64,000 nucleotides of DNA from Pseudoxanthomonas sp. CF125 (GTDB lineage Bacteria > Pseudomonadota > Gammaproteobacteria > Xanthomonadales > Xanthomonadaceae), in the NCBI RefSeq assembly GCF_900104085.1, contig NZ_FNLD01000001.1, positions 811,195-875,194 of the forward strand. Reading direction: 5' to 3'. A program made the position numbers and the translations under genes. Under the pieces are notes generated by a model. That model was not told where the DNA came from, did not search any database, and was given only the letters and a program-made list of their open reading frames with translations. The number at the start of each line of letters is the position of its first letter. The first letter of the stretch is position 1. Shown one piece after another: positions 38,535-48,200 of this stretch.

Positions 38535-38954
38535 TCAGCCGCGCGTCCTGCGCACCACGCGCTTGGCGGCCGGCTTGCGGGCTGGGGTGGCGCGGGCGCG
38601 TTTGGCGGCCGCTTTCTTCACCGGCTTGCGGCCGCGGGTGGTTTTCTTGGGTGCCGGCTTCAGGCCCAGTTTGACCAGTACCGGGGCCAGACGCGCTTCG
38701 ACTTCGGCGCTGAACTGGCTGGCCTTGGCCTCGCCCTGTTCGCGCACGCTGGCGATGCCGCCCAGCACATTGGCCTGGGCTTCATCGGCCAACTTGCCGG
38801 CCTGCTTCTTCAGCGACACGACCTTGGCAACGGCATCGTTGGCGGCATTCACGGTTTCGCGGCGGGCGACGGCAGCCACGCCCAGACCGGCGAGCCACAG
38901 GTGACGCAGGGTGGTTTCCTGCACCTTGGATTTGGTTTTCTTCTTGGCGGCCAT
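38535..38954 (-). CDS. Phasin-like granule protein with Lys/Arg-rich tails
   Basis: A 139-residue basic protein: AAKKKTKSKVQ N-terminus, a central helical phasin-like part (TTLRHLWLAGLGVAAVARRE; AAKVVSLKKQAGKLADEAQ-like VAKVVSLKKQAGKLADEAQ; FSAEVEARLAPVLVKLGL) and a C-terminal tail of KKAAAKRARATPARKPAAKR. LWLAGLG parallels VWLAGVG in the phasin at 31944, so both belong to the PhaF/PhaI type. The ATG at 38954 has GGAG upstream; the frame upstream is non-coding. Confidence 0.75.
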   Translation of the reverse strand: MAAKKKTKSKVQETTLRHLWLAGLGVAAVARRETVNAANDAVAKVVSLKKQAGKLADEAQANVLGGIASVREQGEAKASQFSAEVEARLAPVLVKLGLKPAPKKTTRGRKPVKKAAAKRARATPARKPAAKRVVRRTRG

Positions 38955-39050
38955 GGGGGGCTCCGGGGTACCGGCCACGATGGCCGGTTTACGCAGGGAT
39001 ACTGCCCAGCGAGGCTGGAGCAAACACACTAGCGGCCCAGAATCGAAGAC

Positions 39051-39143
39051 GTGGGAGCGGCGTCCCGCCGCGAGCTTTTGCTCTAGGGACTGAAACATTC
39101 GTCGCTTGTCTTGCCAAGGGCTCGCGGCGGGACGCCGCTCCCA
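39051..39143. repeat. Inverted repeat pair (GTGGGAGCGGCGTCCCGCCGCGAG family)
   Basis: Arms 39051-39074 and 39120-39143 are exact reverse complements over 24 bases with a 45-base loop, in the divergent gap between the phasin-like and TPR-like genes. Confidence 0.85.
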
Positions 39144-39217
39144 CGAGACTCGCCAGACTTGCCAGCTGCCGTGCCGCCCGCCATGCTCGTCATCAATTCC
39201 TTGGAGGGGATTTGAAC

Positions 39218-40072
39218 ATGGCGGGAAAATCATCGAAGTGGGCCGCGTTTCCGCACGACGCCAAGGCCTTCGCCTATGCCGGCGATGCCTTGAAGAAAGC
39301 ATGGCCCGCGCTGCATGCGGGCGACAACGAACCCTACCCCGACGCCAAGCGCGCGCAAGCCTTGCTGGATGCCGCCGGCAAAGCCGCCAAGGGGCTGGAC
39401 GCCACCTCCCTTTCGACGAAACTGCAGGATGCCTGGCGCGCCTTCCACCATGGGGATTTCCAAGCCGCGTTCGAAGCCGGCGAAGCGCTCGGTCCGCTCG
39501 GCGCCTCGGTCGCGGTGAAGGCGCTGGGCATCCACGCGACTTACCTGGTCGATGACGACGCCGAAAAACTCAAGCGTTTCGAACAGGCCGCCAAACTGGC
39601 CGAAGCGGCGGTGAAAGCGTTGCCAGGCGAAGCCAACAGCCACTACCGCCACGCCTTCGCGCTGGGCCGCTACAGCCAGGGCCTGAGCATCGCCAAGGCG
39701 CTGAAGCAGGGCATCGCAGGCAAGGTGCGCGAATCGCTCAACGCCACTCTGGAACTGGCGCCCAAGCACGCCGAAGCGCATACCGCGCTGGCGCTGTACC
39801 ACGCCGAGATCATCGGCAAGATCGGCGCCATGATCGGCGGCCTGACCTACGGGGCCAAAGCCGCCGAGGCCGAGTCGCATATCAAGACCGCGCTGAAGCT
39901 CACCCCTGATTCCCCTATCGCCCATGTCGAACACGGCAACGTGCTGTTGCTGCTGTACGGCGAGAAGAAGGAAGACGCCGCCGCCGGCGCCTTCGAAAAA
40001 GCCGGCAAGCTGAAACCCAAGGACGCGATGGAAGCGCTGGACGCGGCATATGCGCAATCGCAGCTCGAATAA
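39218..40072 (+). CDS. TPR-like helical protein of unknown function
   Basis: A 284-residue cytosolic protein of short helical repeats, with at least two TPR-like units (GKVRESLNATLELAPKHAEAH; AEAESHIKTALKLTPDSPIAH; GAFEKAGKLKPKDAME). No signal peptide and no catalytic motif. GGAGGGGA precedes the ATG at 39218. The next gene starts inside its last 23 bases, so they are co-translated. A protein-interaction role is inferred only from the fold. Confidence 0.7.
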   Translation: MAGKSSKWAAFPHDAKAFAYAGDALKKAWPALHAGDNEPYPDAKRAQALLDAAGKAAKGLDATSLSTKLQDAWRAFHHGDFQAAFEAGEALGPLGASVAVKALGIHATYLVDDDAEKLKRFEQAAKLAEAAVKALPGEANSHYRHAFALGRYSQGLSIAKALKQGIAGKVRESLNATLELAPKHAEAHTALALYHAEIIGKIGAMIGGLTYGAKAAEAESHIKTALKLTPDSPIAHVEHGNVLLLLYGEKKEDAAAGAFEKAGKLKPKDAMEALDAAYAQSQLE

Positions 40073-40664
40073 ATCGCTGCTGGGCGCATCGCTGTACGCG
40101 TGCGCCTGCCTGTCGATCGCGCAGACGCCCGCCGGGAAATCCGCGACCGCCGCTGCTCCACCGATCGCCGTCCCGCCGGCGGGCGCAAGCGCGGGGGCCG
40201 ACGCTTTGGCCGATGCGCTCACTTGCCGGATCAGCTACGAGCGCTACCCGGGCCTGATGCAGGAAATCCGCGACGAGCGCGAGGAGGATTTCCGCCAGAC
40301 CTACCGCCAGCACAGCCAACCGATGCTGGATGTGTATCGGCTTGAAGAACCCATATCCGCCTGGGGCAACGAAAGCGACGTCATCGTGATCGCACCGAAT
40401 CGGGTGATGATGGCGGTGCAGGGCTCGCTGGATGCGGTAACCGCTCAGTTGGAACAAGCGCTGGAACAATCCAGCGAATCGCCGCTGTCCGGCGCTCTGG
40501 ACGACCAGCACGCGCTGGTGATCTTCAATGCCGATGCGCCGGGTCTGGAAGGCATGGTGCTGCTGGGTTGCGAATACCGCATCCCGGATATTTCGCTGCT
40601 GGAAGACCCGGCCGATGCGTGGCGCAAACATCCGGCCATTCCTGCCCTGCCCGCCAAACCCTGA
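40050..40664 (+). CDS. Exported protein of unknown function
   Basis: A 204-residue protein with a short N-terminal hydrophobic stretch after RNRSSNK (LLGASLYACACLSIA), which reads as a signal peptide or lipoprotein signal, then an Ala/Pro-rich linker and a globular domain from ~60 with Cys59 and Cys-containing LLGCEYRIPDIS near the end. No family recognised. It overlaps the TPR-like gene by 23 bases and precedes another unknown gene by 22 bases, so the three form one operon. Confidence 0.6.
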   Translation: MRNRSSNKSLLGASLYACACLSIAQTPAGKSATAAAPPIAVPPAGASAGADALADALTCRISYERYPGLMQEIRDEREEDFRQTYRQHSQPMLDVYRLEEPISAWGNESDVIVIAPNRVMMAVQGSLDAVTAQLEQALEQSSESPLSGALDDQHALVIFNADAPGLEGMVLLGCEYRIPDISLLEDPADAWRKHPAIPALPAKP

Positions 40665-40686
40665 CCGCCTGTCGCAGGAACCGGAC

Positions 40687-41211
40687 TTGTCATCCATCCG
40701 TCCCTGCCCGCTTCCGGACGTTTCGCTGCTTGGCCGTTATCGCCTGCAGGAAGGCGCGTATACCGACTGCTATTCGACCGACCTCGACAAGACGGTCAGC
40801 CAAGCCGCCTTCGTGGAGGCTTTCTACACCACCTGGGTGTTCAAGCTGGAGAGATCGATCCTGAAGTGGGCCGTCGCCAAACCTTCCACCGATGCGCAGG
40901 CGAAGAAGCTCGCACAGGGCGATCTCGACGCTTTTTCCGCATGGACGGTGGAGGATCGTTGCGACGACCAACTGCTGCTGTGCGATATGCACGGCCGCAC
41001 CCGATCATGGCTGATGGCCGTTCCGCTCACGGGATCTTCGGGGTCCGGCACGCGACTGTATTTCGGCTCCGCCGTCGTCCCGCCCAAAGGCCCGGGAGCG
41101 GACGGTAACAATATCGGTGCCGGTTTCCGCTTGCTGCTCGGTTTCCACAAGCTCTATTCGGAGATTCTCCTGCGCGCCGCGAAAAACCAGCTGCAAGCGG
41201 GAGCTGTCTGA
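40687..41211 (+). CDS. Conserved hypothetical protein
   Basis: A 174-residue soluble protein, start TTG at 40687 with CAGGA upstream (no in-frame ATG fits). It has recognisable conserved-looking blocks: YTDCYSTDL, AAFVEAFYTTWVFKLERSILKW, WTVEDRCDDQLLLCDMHGRTRSWLM, TRLYFGSAVVP, LLLGFHKLYSEILLRAAK. I recall similar unnamed proteins in Xanthomonads but no function. It is the last gene of the TPR/exported/unknown operon. Confidence 0.65.
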   Translation: MSSIRPCPLPDVSLLGRYRLQEGAYTDCYSTDLDKTVSQAAFVEAFYTTWVFKLERSILKWAVAKPSTDAQAKKLAQGDLDAFSAWTVEDRCDDQLLLCDMHGRTRSWLMAVPLTGSSGSGTRLYFGSAVVPPKGPGADGNNIGAGFRLLLGFHKLYSEILLRAAKNQLQAGAV

Positions 41212-41238
41212 TCCCGTCCAGCAACAGAACCTGCGCCT

Positions 41239-41306
41239 TGTAGAGCCGAGCTTGCTCGGCTGCTCTTCGACACGAGAAAAAGCAGCCGAGCAAGCTCGGC
41301 TCTACA
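41239..41306. repeat. Inverted repeat pair (TGTAGAGCCGAGCTTGCTCGGC family)
   Basis: Arms 41239-41264 and 41281-41306 are exact over 26 bases with a 16-base loop, between convergent genes; may also act as a bidirectional terminator. Confidence 0.85.
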
Positions 41307-41316
41307 AATCTGCGGA

Positions 41317-42021
41317 TCACATCCGCGGCAGGTCGAACACCAGCACTTCCGCGCCCTGTCCTTCGGCCAGGCTTACCGAAGCTTCGTCCTGGTAAAGCAG
41401 CGCATCGCCCGCGACCAGCTTGCGGCCGTTCGCCACGACTTCGCCGCGCGCCACATGCACGTAACCCAGCCGGCCAGGAGCCAGCGTCAGATCCGCGCGT
41501 TCATCGCCATCGAACAGCCCCGCGAACATCCGCGCATCCTGGTGGATATCGACCGACCCGTCCGCACCATCGGGACTGATCACCAGCCGCAGCCGCCCAC
41601 GTTTTTCCTCCGCGGAAAAATTCTTCTGTGCGTAAGACGGCTTCACCCCCTGCTTGGCCGGGATGATCCAGATCTGCAGGAAGTGGGTGGTGCCCGCATC
41701 GCTGTAGTTGAATTCCGAATGCTGCACGCCGGTGCCGGCGCTCATGCGCTGCACGTCGCCCGGCACGATGCTGGAACTGGTGCCCATGGAATCCTTGTGA
41801 CCCAGCGCGCCGTCCAGCACGTAGCTGACGATCTCCATGTCGCGATGGCCGTGTTCGCCGAATCCGCGGCCGGCGGCCACGCGGTCTTCGTTGATGACGC
41901 GTAGCGGACCCCAGTGGACATGGTCGTCGTCCTGGTAGCCGGCGAAGGAAAAGCTGTGCCAGGAATCCAGCCAGCCGTGGTTGGCGTGGCCGCGCTCGCC
42001 GGCGGGTCGCAGGGTGATCAT
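41317..42021 (-). CDS. Pirin family protein (YhhW-like bicupin)
   Basis: A 234-residue pirin-type bicupin. The metal site is in the first cupin: GFGEHGHRDMEIVSYVLDG (His-x-His), then His and Glu in GTGVQHSEFNYS. Pirins of this class (E. coli YhhW) show quercetin 2,3-dioxygenase activity in vitro; the physiological substrate is unclear. It is separated from the upstream RND operon by a hairpin (42059-42085), so may or may not be part of that transcript. Confidence 0.9.
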   Translation of the reverse strand: MITLRPAGERGHANHGWLDSWHSFSFAGYQDDDHVHWGPLRVINEDRVAAGRGFGEHGHRDMEIVSYVLDGALGHKDSMGTSSSIVPGDVQRMSAGTGVQHSEFNYSDAGTTHFLQIWIIPAKQGVKPSYAQKNFSAEEKRGRLRLVISPDGADGSVDIHQDARMFAGLFDGDERADLTLAPGRLGYVHVARGEVVANGRKLVAGDALLYQDEASVSLAEGQGAEVLVFDLPRM

Positions 42022-42058
42022 GTTTTGCGCTCCAGTGGATGGGTGCGCAAAAGGATGA

Positions 42059-42085
42059 GGGCCTTACCCCTGCGAAGTAAGGCCC
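42059..42085 (-). terminator. Hairpin after the RND/SDR operon
   Basis: The stem GGGCCTTAC/GTAAGGCCC with a 9-base loop is located 70 bases past the outer-membrane-factor stop. A T-run is weak (TCCTTTT further on), so termination is probable, not certain. Confidence 0.5.
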
Positions 42086-42157
42086 CCGAAACCGACTAAT
42101 TGTTCTGTATTTAGAATAATAGCGGCTATTTCACCGGAACAGTAACGCTTTTCGGTC

Positions 42158-43597
42158 CTATCGCGACGCCGTGCTTTCCTTCGGAACGTACTGCGGCCAA
42201 CCGCCCGCCAATGCCTTGTACAGCGACACCACCGCGACCGTGTTGCGCACCCTGCCCTGGGCGAATTCGTCCTCGGCCTGCAGGCTGGCGCGCTCGGCTT
42301 CCAACACGTCCAGCACATCGATGGCGCCGTTGTCGTAGCGCAACCGCGCGGTGGCCGTAGCGCGTGCACCGGCAGCGGCGGCGCGTTCCAGGTGCGCGTT
42401 CTCCTCGGCGCTGCGGGAAACGCGGACCAACGCGTTCTCGGTTTCCTCCAACGCCAGCAGCACCGTCTGTTCGTACGCAGCCAGGTCCGCGGCCGTGGCA
42501 GCATTCGCTGCCGCGATGCGCGAGCGCACCCGCCCGACATTGAGGAAGGAACCATCGATGCCGAGCGAGATCAGGCGGGTTTCGCTATCGCGTTCGAACA
42601 GCGCACCGGCATCCAGCGCCTGCGTGCCGATCAGCCCGCCCAGCGTGAAGCGCGGGAACAGGTCCGCGGTCGCCACGCCGATACGCGCGGTGGCCGCGCC
42701 CAGCCTGCGCTCGGCCGCGGTCACGTCGGGACGGCGGCGCAGCAAGTCAGCGGGAGTGCCTGCGGCGATGGTTTCCGGCAACGAAGGCAGCGGCGTGGCC
42801 GAATCCAGTCCGTCGAGTACCGTTTCCGGCGTCTTGCCCACCAGCACCGCTATGCGGTGGGTGGCCACAGCGATCGCCGACTGCAGCGCGGGAACCCGCG
42901 AACGTGTGTTCTCCAGCTGCGTGCTGGCGCGATCGACCTCGAAAGTACTGCTCAGGCCCGCGCTGCTGCGCAGACCGATCAACCGCAGGGTCTGGGCCTG
43001 GTTGTCGGCGTTCTGTTGCGCGATGCGCAGTTGTTCCTGCAAACCGCGCAGGCGGAAATAGGTTTCCGCCACATCGCCCACCAGCACCACCTGCGCGGCG
43101 GCCAGATCGGCCGCGCTGGCCTCGGTCTCGGCTCGCTGGGCCTCGATGCCGCGACGGATGCGGCCGAAGAAATCCAGCTCCCACAACGCGCTGATGCCGG
43201 CGCTGTACTGGTCGTTGTCGCGCCCCGGCCTGTCCACGCCCGGCAGTTGGTCGCTGCTGCTGCGCGCGTCGCTGGCTTCGGCGCTGGCGCCCAATGTGGG
43301 CAGACGGTCGTACTTCGAATTGCGCAGCAATGCGTTGGCTTGTTCGTAATGCGCCAGCGCGATGCGCAGATCGTGATTGGAAAGCAGCGCTTCGTCGACC
43401 AGCTTCTCGAGCACCGGATCGCCGAAGCTGCGCCAGAACTCCATGTCCACCGCGGGCGTCGCTTGCGCGGCCTGTTGCGATGGATTGTTCGAGAACTGAT
43501 CGACCGCCGGCAGGTTCGGACGTACGTAGTCCGGGCCTACGGTGCAGGCCGCCAGCAACACGCTGGCGACGGCGACAGTGAGGGTACGGATCACCAT
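42158..43597 (-). CDS. RND efflux outer-membrane factor (NodT/OprM-like lipoprotein)
   Basis: A 479-residue outer-membrane channel of a tripartite pump. The lipoprotein signal ends in LLAAC (VASVLLAACTVGPDYVRP), followed by two OEP/TolC repeats, with NPSQ, FFGRIRRGIEAQRAE and FPRFTLGGLIG family segments. The 7-base overlap with the preceding SDR stop indicates coupling. With the permease and adaptor upstream it completes the pump. Confidence 0.93.
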   Translation of the reverse strand: MVIRTLTVAVASVLLAACTVGPDYVRPNLPAVDQFSNNPSQQAAQATPAVDMEFWRSFGDPVLEKLVDEALLSNHDLRIALAHYEQANALLRNSKYDRLPTLGASAEASDARSSSDQLPGVDRPGRDNDQYSAGISALWELDFFGRIRRGIEAQRAETEASAADLAAAQVVLVGDVAETYFRLRGLQEQLRIAQQNADNQAQTLRLIGLRSSAGLSSTFEVDRASTQLENTRSRVPALQSAIAVATHRIAVLVGKTPETVLDGLDSATPLPSLPETIAAGTPADLLRRRPDVTAAERRLGAATARIGVATADLFPRFTLGGLIGTQALDAGALFERDSETRLISLGIDGSFLNVGRVRSRIAAANAATAADLAAYEQTVLLALEETENALVRVSRSAEENAHLERAAAAGARATATARLRYDNGAIDVLDVLEAERASLQAEDEFAQGRVRNTVAVVSLYKALAGGWPQYVPKESTASR

Positions 43598-44322
43598 GGC
43601 AGCACCTCGCCGCGATGCTGGAACGTACCGGTCGGGCCGGCGGCGTCGAGCAGCGCCAAGCCAAGGCTGGTGCTGGCGCCATCGGCCAATTCGAGCTGCC
43701 CATTGCTGTTCATGTCGGTCTTCACCGAACCCGGATCGGCGGCGTTGACCTTGATCGCGGTATCGCGCAACTCATAGGCCAGCTGCACGGTCCACGCATT
43801 GACCGCCGTCTTGGACACGTTGTAGGCCGGAACTTTGAAATCGTAGAGTTCCGAACCCGGATCGCTATGAAACGCCAGCGAAGCTAGGCTGCTGGAAAGA
43901 TTGACGATTCGTGCGGCCGGCGCGCGCCGCAACAGCGGCAATAAGGCCTGGGTGACGGCTACCATGCCGAACAGATTGGTGTCGAAGGTCTCGCGCCAAA
44001 TCTCCAGGCTCTGCTCGGAAGGCGTCTTGGCGAAGTCGTCCTTGAAGATGCCGGCGTTGTTGACCAGGATGTCCAGCCGTCCGTGGCTGGCTTCGACCTG
44101 TTTGGCGGCAGCGGCGATGCTGGCCGCGTCGCTGACATCCAGTGCGATGGCTTCCACCGGCAGCCCCTCCGACTTCAGCGCCTGGGCGGCCTCGCGCGCC
44201 TTGGCCAGATCGCGCCCGGCCAGCAGCGTATGCACGCCGGCGCTGGCGAGCTGGCGAACCGTCTCCAGGCCGATGCCGCGGGTTGCGCCGGTTACCAGCG
44301 CGATTTTCTGATTGTTGCTCAT
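43591..44322 (-). CDS. SDR family oxidoreductase (carbonyl-reductase-like), paralogue B
   Basis: A 243-residue NAD(P)-dependent short-chain dehydrogenase: ALVTGATRGIGLETV for cofactor binding, DILVNNAGIF, catalytic Ser in NLSSSLASL, and YNVSK (Tyr-x3-Lys). It is highly similar throughout to the neighbouring SDR at 44411 (for example ETFDTNLFGM/ETFDTNVFGL, WTVQLAYELRD in both), so a recent tandem duplication. Located between the RND permease and its outer-membrane factor; substrate unknown. Confidence 0.92.
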   Translation of the reverse strand: MSNNQKIALVTGATRGIGLETVRQLASAGVHTLLAGRDLAKAREAAQALKSEGLPVEAIALDVSDAASIAAAAKQVEASHGRLDILVNNAGIFKDDFAKTPSEQSLEIWRETFDTNLFGMVAVTQALLPLLRRAPAARIVNLSSSLASLAFHSDPGSELYDFKVPAYNVSKTAVNAWTVQLAYELRDTAIKVNAADPGSVKTDMNSNGQLELADGASTSLGLALLDAAGPTGTFQHRGEVLPW

Positions 44323-44410
44323 GATCTACTCCGTTGACGCGCGCGTTGCGCGCAGGACGTTTTCACATTGTTCTGTTGCGCACAGACCGTTCGTACGGCC
44401 CGTCCGTTCT

Positions 44411-45145
44411 TCACCAGGGAAGGACGTTGTCGAGGTAGCGGTAGGAACCGTTGGGACCGGCGTCGTCGATCAACGCCAATGCGACACTGGTCTTGGCGCC
44501 GTCCGGAACATCGATCTCACCCTCGCCCGCATTCATGTCCGTCTTCACGTAGCCCGGATGGATGGTGTTGACCTTGACCTTGCTGTCGCGCAGCTCGTAA
44601 GCCAGTTGCACGGTCCAGGCGTTCACCGCGCTCTTGGAGACGTTGTAGGCGGGAATCTTGAAATCGTAGATGGGCGAAGAAGGATCGCTGTGCAGCGTCA
44701 TCGAGCCCAGCAGGCTGGACACGTTGACGATGCGCCCGGCCGGCGACTTGTGCAGCAACGGCAGGAACGACTGGGTGACGGCGATCAGGCCGAACACATT
44801 GGTGTCGAAGGTCTCGCGCCAGGCCTGCAAGGTCTGTTCCGAAATCTTCTTGCCCTGCTCGTCGCGCAGGATGCCGGCGTTGTTGACCAGGATATCGAGG
44901 TGGCCGTATTTCTTCGCCACTTCGTCCGCGGCGGCGGCGATGCTGGCCGTATCGGTCACGTCGAGGACGATCGCTTCCACCGGCAGGCCTTCGGCCTGCA
45001 GTTTCAGCGCCGCCTCGACGGCCTTGGCGCGATCGCGCCCGGCCAGCAGGGTGTGGACGCCGGTCTGGGCCAACTGGCGGACGGTTTCGAAACCGATGCC
45101 GCGGGTGGCGCCGGTAACCAGTGCGGTCTTGGAGGTGTTGCTCAT
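44411..45145 (-). CDS. SDR family oxidoreductase (carbonyl-reductase-like), paralogue A
   Basis: A 244-residue short-chain dehydrogenase with LVTGATRGIGFETV, DILVNNAGIL, Ser in NVSSLLGSM and YNVSK. The start ATG at 45145 yields the same MSN-K-ALVTGATRGIG N-terminus as its paralogue. It is 136 bases after the RND permease and 88 bases before the second copy, in the same direction, so one transcript is likely. Probably reduces a carbonyl on a compound handled by the pump (inference). Confidence 0.92.
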   Translation of the reverse strand: MSNTSKTALVTGATRGIGFETVRQLAQTGVHTLLAGRDRAKAVEAALKLQAEGLPVEAIVLDVTDTASIAAAADEVAKKYGHLDILVNNAGILRDEQGKKISEQTLQAWRETFDTNVFGLIAVTQSFLPLLHKSPAGRIVNVSSLLGSMTLHSDPSSPIYDFKIPAYNVSKSAVNAWTVQLAYELRDSKVKVNTIHPGYVKTDMNAGEGEIDVPDGAKTSVALALIDDAGPNGSYRYLDNVLPW

Positions 45146-45281
45146 GGGGGATGCTCCGATTCTGTGGGGGAGTAGCTGATGCAGGGCGGCGGATTGGCGC
45201 CGCCCATGCGGTCGATATGACATGTGATCGATAGGATGGGTCGCGCCGCCAACCGGCGCTATCCGTTTCCTGCTTTCGCCA

Positions 45282-48200
45282 TCAAGCCTGTACTGCGTGG
45301 GATGACGACATTGTGGATTCGCCGTGCTGGACCAGCGGCCGCCCGGACAGCTTGCGCAGCGCGACATAGAACACTGGGGTCAGGAACAGACCGAACAGGG
45401 TCACGCCCAACATGCCCGCGAACACGGTGATGCCCGTGACCGAGCGGACTTCGGCGCCCGCGCCGTGCGACAGCACCAGCGGCACGGTACCGGCGATGAA
45501 CGCCACCGAGGTCATCACGATCGGACGCAGACGCAGGCGGCACGCTTCCAGTGCGGACTCGACGATGCCCTTGCCCTGCATTTCCAGTTCGCGGGCGAAC
45601 TCGACGATCAGGATCGCGTTCTTGCACGCCAGACCCATCAGCACCACCAGGCCCACCTGCACGAACACGTTGTTGTCGCCGCCGGTCAGCCACACGCCGG
45701 CCAACGCGGAAAGCAGCGTCATCGGCACGATCAGGATCACCGCCAACGGCAGGGTCCAGCTTTCGTACAGCGCGGCCAGCACCAGGAAGGCGAGCAGCAC
45801 CGCCAGCGGGAACACCACCAGCGCGGCTTTGCCCTGGGTGGCCTGCTGGTAGCTCAGGTCGCTCCAGTCGATGCCCATGCCCGGCGGCAGCACCTGCCCG
45901 GCCAGTTCGGTCACCTTGGCCATCGCCTCACCCGAGGACATCACCCGCGGGTCGGCCTCGCCCAGCAGGTCGGCCGCCGGATAACCGTTGAAGCGGATCA
46001 CCGGGTCCGGGCCGTAGGTCCGCTTGATGTTCACCATCGAACCGATCGGCACCATCTCGCCGTTGGCGTTGCGCGTGCGCAGGTTGGCGATGTCTTCCAC
46101 ATTGTCGCGGAACTGGCCGTCAGCCTGCGCGATCACCTGCCAGGTGCGGCCGAACATGTTGAAGTCGTTGACGTAGGCCGAACCCAGGTAGGTCTGCAGC
46201 GTGTCGAACAACTCGGTCAGCGGTACGCCCTGGGCCTTGGCCTTCACCCGGTCCACTTCCGCGTCCAGCTGCGGCACGTTGGCCTGATAGCTGCTGATCG
46301 GGAAGCCCAGGCCGGGCGTCTGCGAGGCTGCGCCCTGGAACGACTGCACCGCGGTCTGCAGCGCGCCGTAACCCAGATTGGTACGGTCCTCGACGAACAG
46401 CGACCAGCCCGAACCGTTGCCAAGGCCCTGGATGGGCGGGGGCATCAGCGCGAACGCGAAGCCTTCCTGGATACCGGAGATCTTCTGGTTCAACTCGGCG
46501 GTGATCGCCGCTGCGCTGTTCTTGCGCTGGTCGAACGGCTTCAGGGTGAAGAACACCACGCCGTTGTTGGGCGTATTGGTGAACTGCAGCGGGTTCAGGC
46601 CGGGGAATGCAACTTCGCTTTCCACGCCCTCGATTCCCTTCGCGATCGTCGCGATCTTCTTCAGCACCGCGTCCGTGCGCTCGATCGACGCGCCTTCCGG
46701 CATCTTCACGCCCGCGATCAGGTACAGCTTGTCCTGCAACGGGATGAAGCCCGCCGGCACCGCCTTGAACATCACGCCCGCACCGATCAGCAGCACCACG
46801 TACACGGCGAACACCGCGCCGCGCTTGCCGAGCGCGCGCGACACCGCACCCTCGTAACGCTGCGAGTTCTTGTTGAAGAAGCGGTTGAACGGGCGGAACA
46901 CCCAGCCGAACAGGCGATCGATCAAGCGCGAAGGCGCATCCTTGGCCGCGTCGTGAGGCCTCAGCAGCTTGGCCGCCAGCGCCGGCGACAGGGTCAGCGA
47001 GTTGATCGCCGAGATCACCGTGGAGATGGCGATGGTCACCGCGAACTGCTTGTAGAACTGGCCGGTGACGCCGGTCAAGAAGGCCATCGGCACGAATACC
47101 GCGCACAGCACGAGTGCGATCGCGATGATCGGCCCGGACACTTCCTTCATCGCCAGGTGCGCGGCCTCCAGCGGGCTCGCACCCAGCTCGATGTGCCGTT
47201 CCACGTTCTCCACCACCACGATGGCGTCGTCGACCACGATGCCGATGGCCAGCACCAGGCCGAACAAGGTCAGCGTGTTGATCGAGAAGCCGAGCAGATA
47301 CAACGCGGCGAAGGTGCCGACGATGGATACCGGCACCGCGATCAACGGAATGATCGACGCGCGCCAGGTCTGCAGGAACAGGATCACCACCAGCACCACC
47401 AGCAATGTGGCTTCCAGCAGCGTGGTCACCACCGCCTTGATCGAATCGCGCACGAAGATGGTGGTGTCGTAGATCGACTTGTATTCCACGCCCGGCGGCA
47501 GGGTCTTGGCGATCTCGTCCATCTTGGCGATCACCGAGTCGCGGATTTCCAGCGCATTGGCGCCGGGGGCCTGGAAGATGCCGATGGCCGCGGCATTCAT
47601 GCCGTCCAGGCGCGCACGCAGGGTGTAATCGCCTGCGGCCAGCTCGATGCGGGCCACGTCGGACAACTTCACGATCTCGCCAGCGGCACCGCTTTTGAGC
47701 ACGATGTCGTTGAACTCCTCGACGGTGCTGAGGCGGCCCTTGGCGTTGATCGGCAACAGAAAATCGCTGCCGTTGGCCATCGGTTCGGCGCCGAGCTGGC
47801 CGGCCGAAACTTGCACGTTCTGCTCGCGCACCGCACGCAGCACGTCACTGGCGGTCAGGCCGCGCGAGGCGACCTTTTCCGGATCCAGCCACAGGCGCAT
47901 GGCGTAGTCGCCGCCGCCGAAGGCTTGCGCGTCGCCGACGCCCGGGATCTTGGCCAGTTCGTCCTTCACGTGCAGACGCATGTAGTTGCGCAAGTACAGC
48001 GAGTCGTACTTGCCGTCGGTGGACACCAGATGCACCACCATCAGGAACACCGGCGACTGCTTCTGCGTGGTCACGCCCTGCCGGCGTACGTCCTCGGGCA
48101 GTCGCGCCAGCGCCTGGCTGACCCGGTTCTGCACGCGCACCGCCGCGTCATCGGCGTCGACGCCGGGCTTGAAGGTGACGGTCAGCTGCAGCACGCCATC

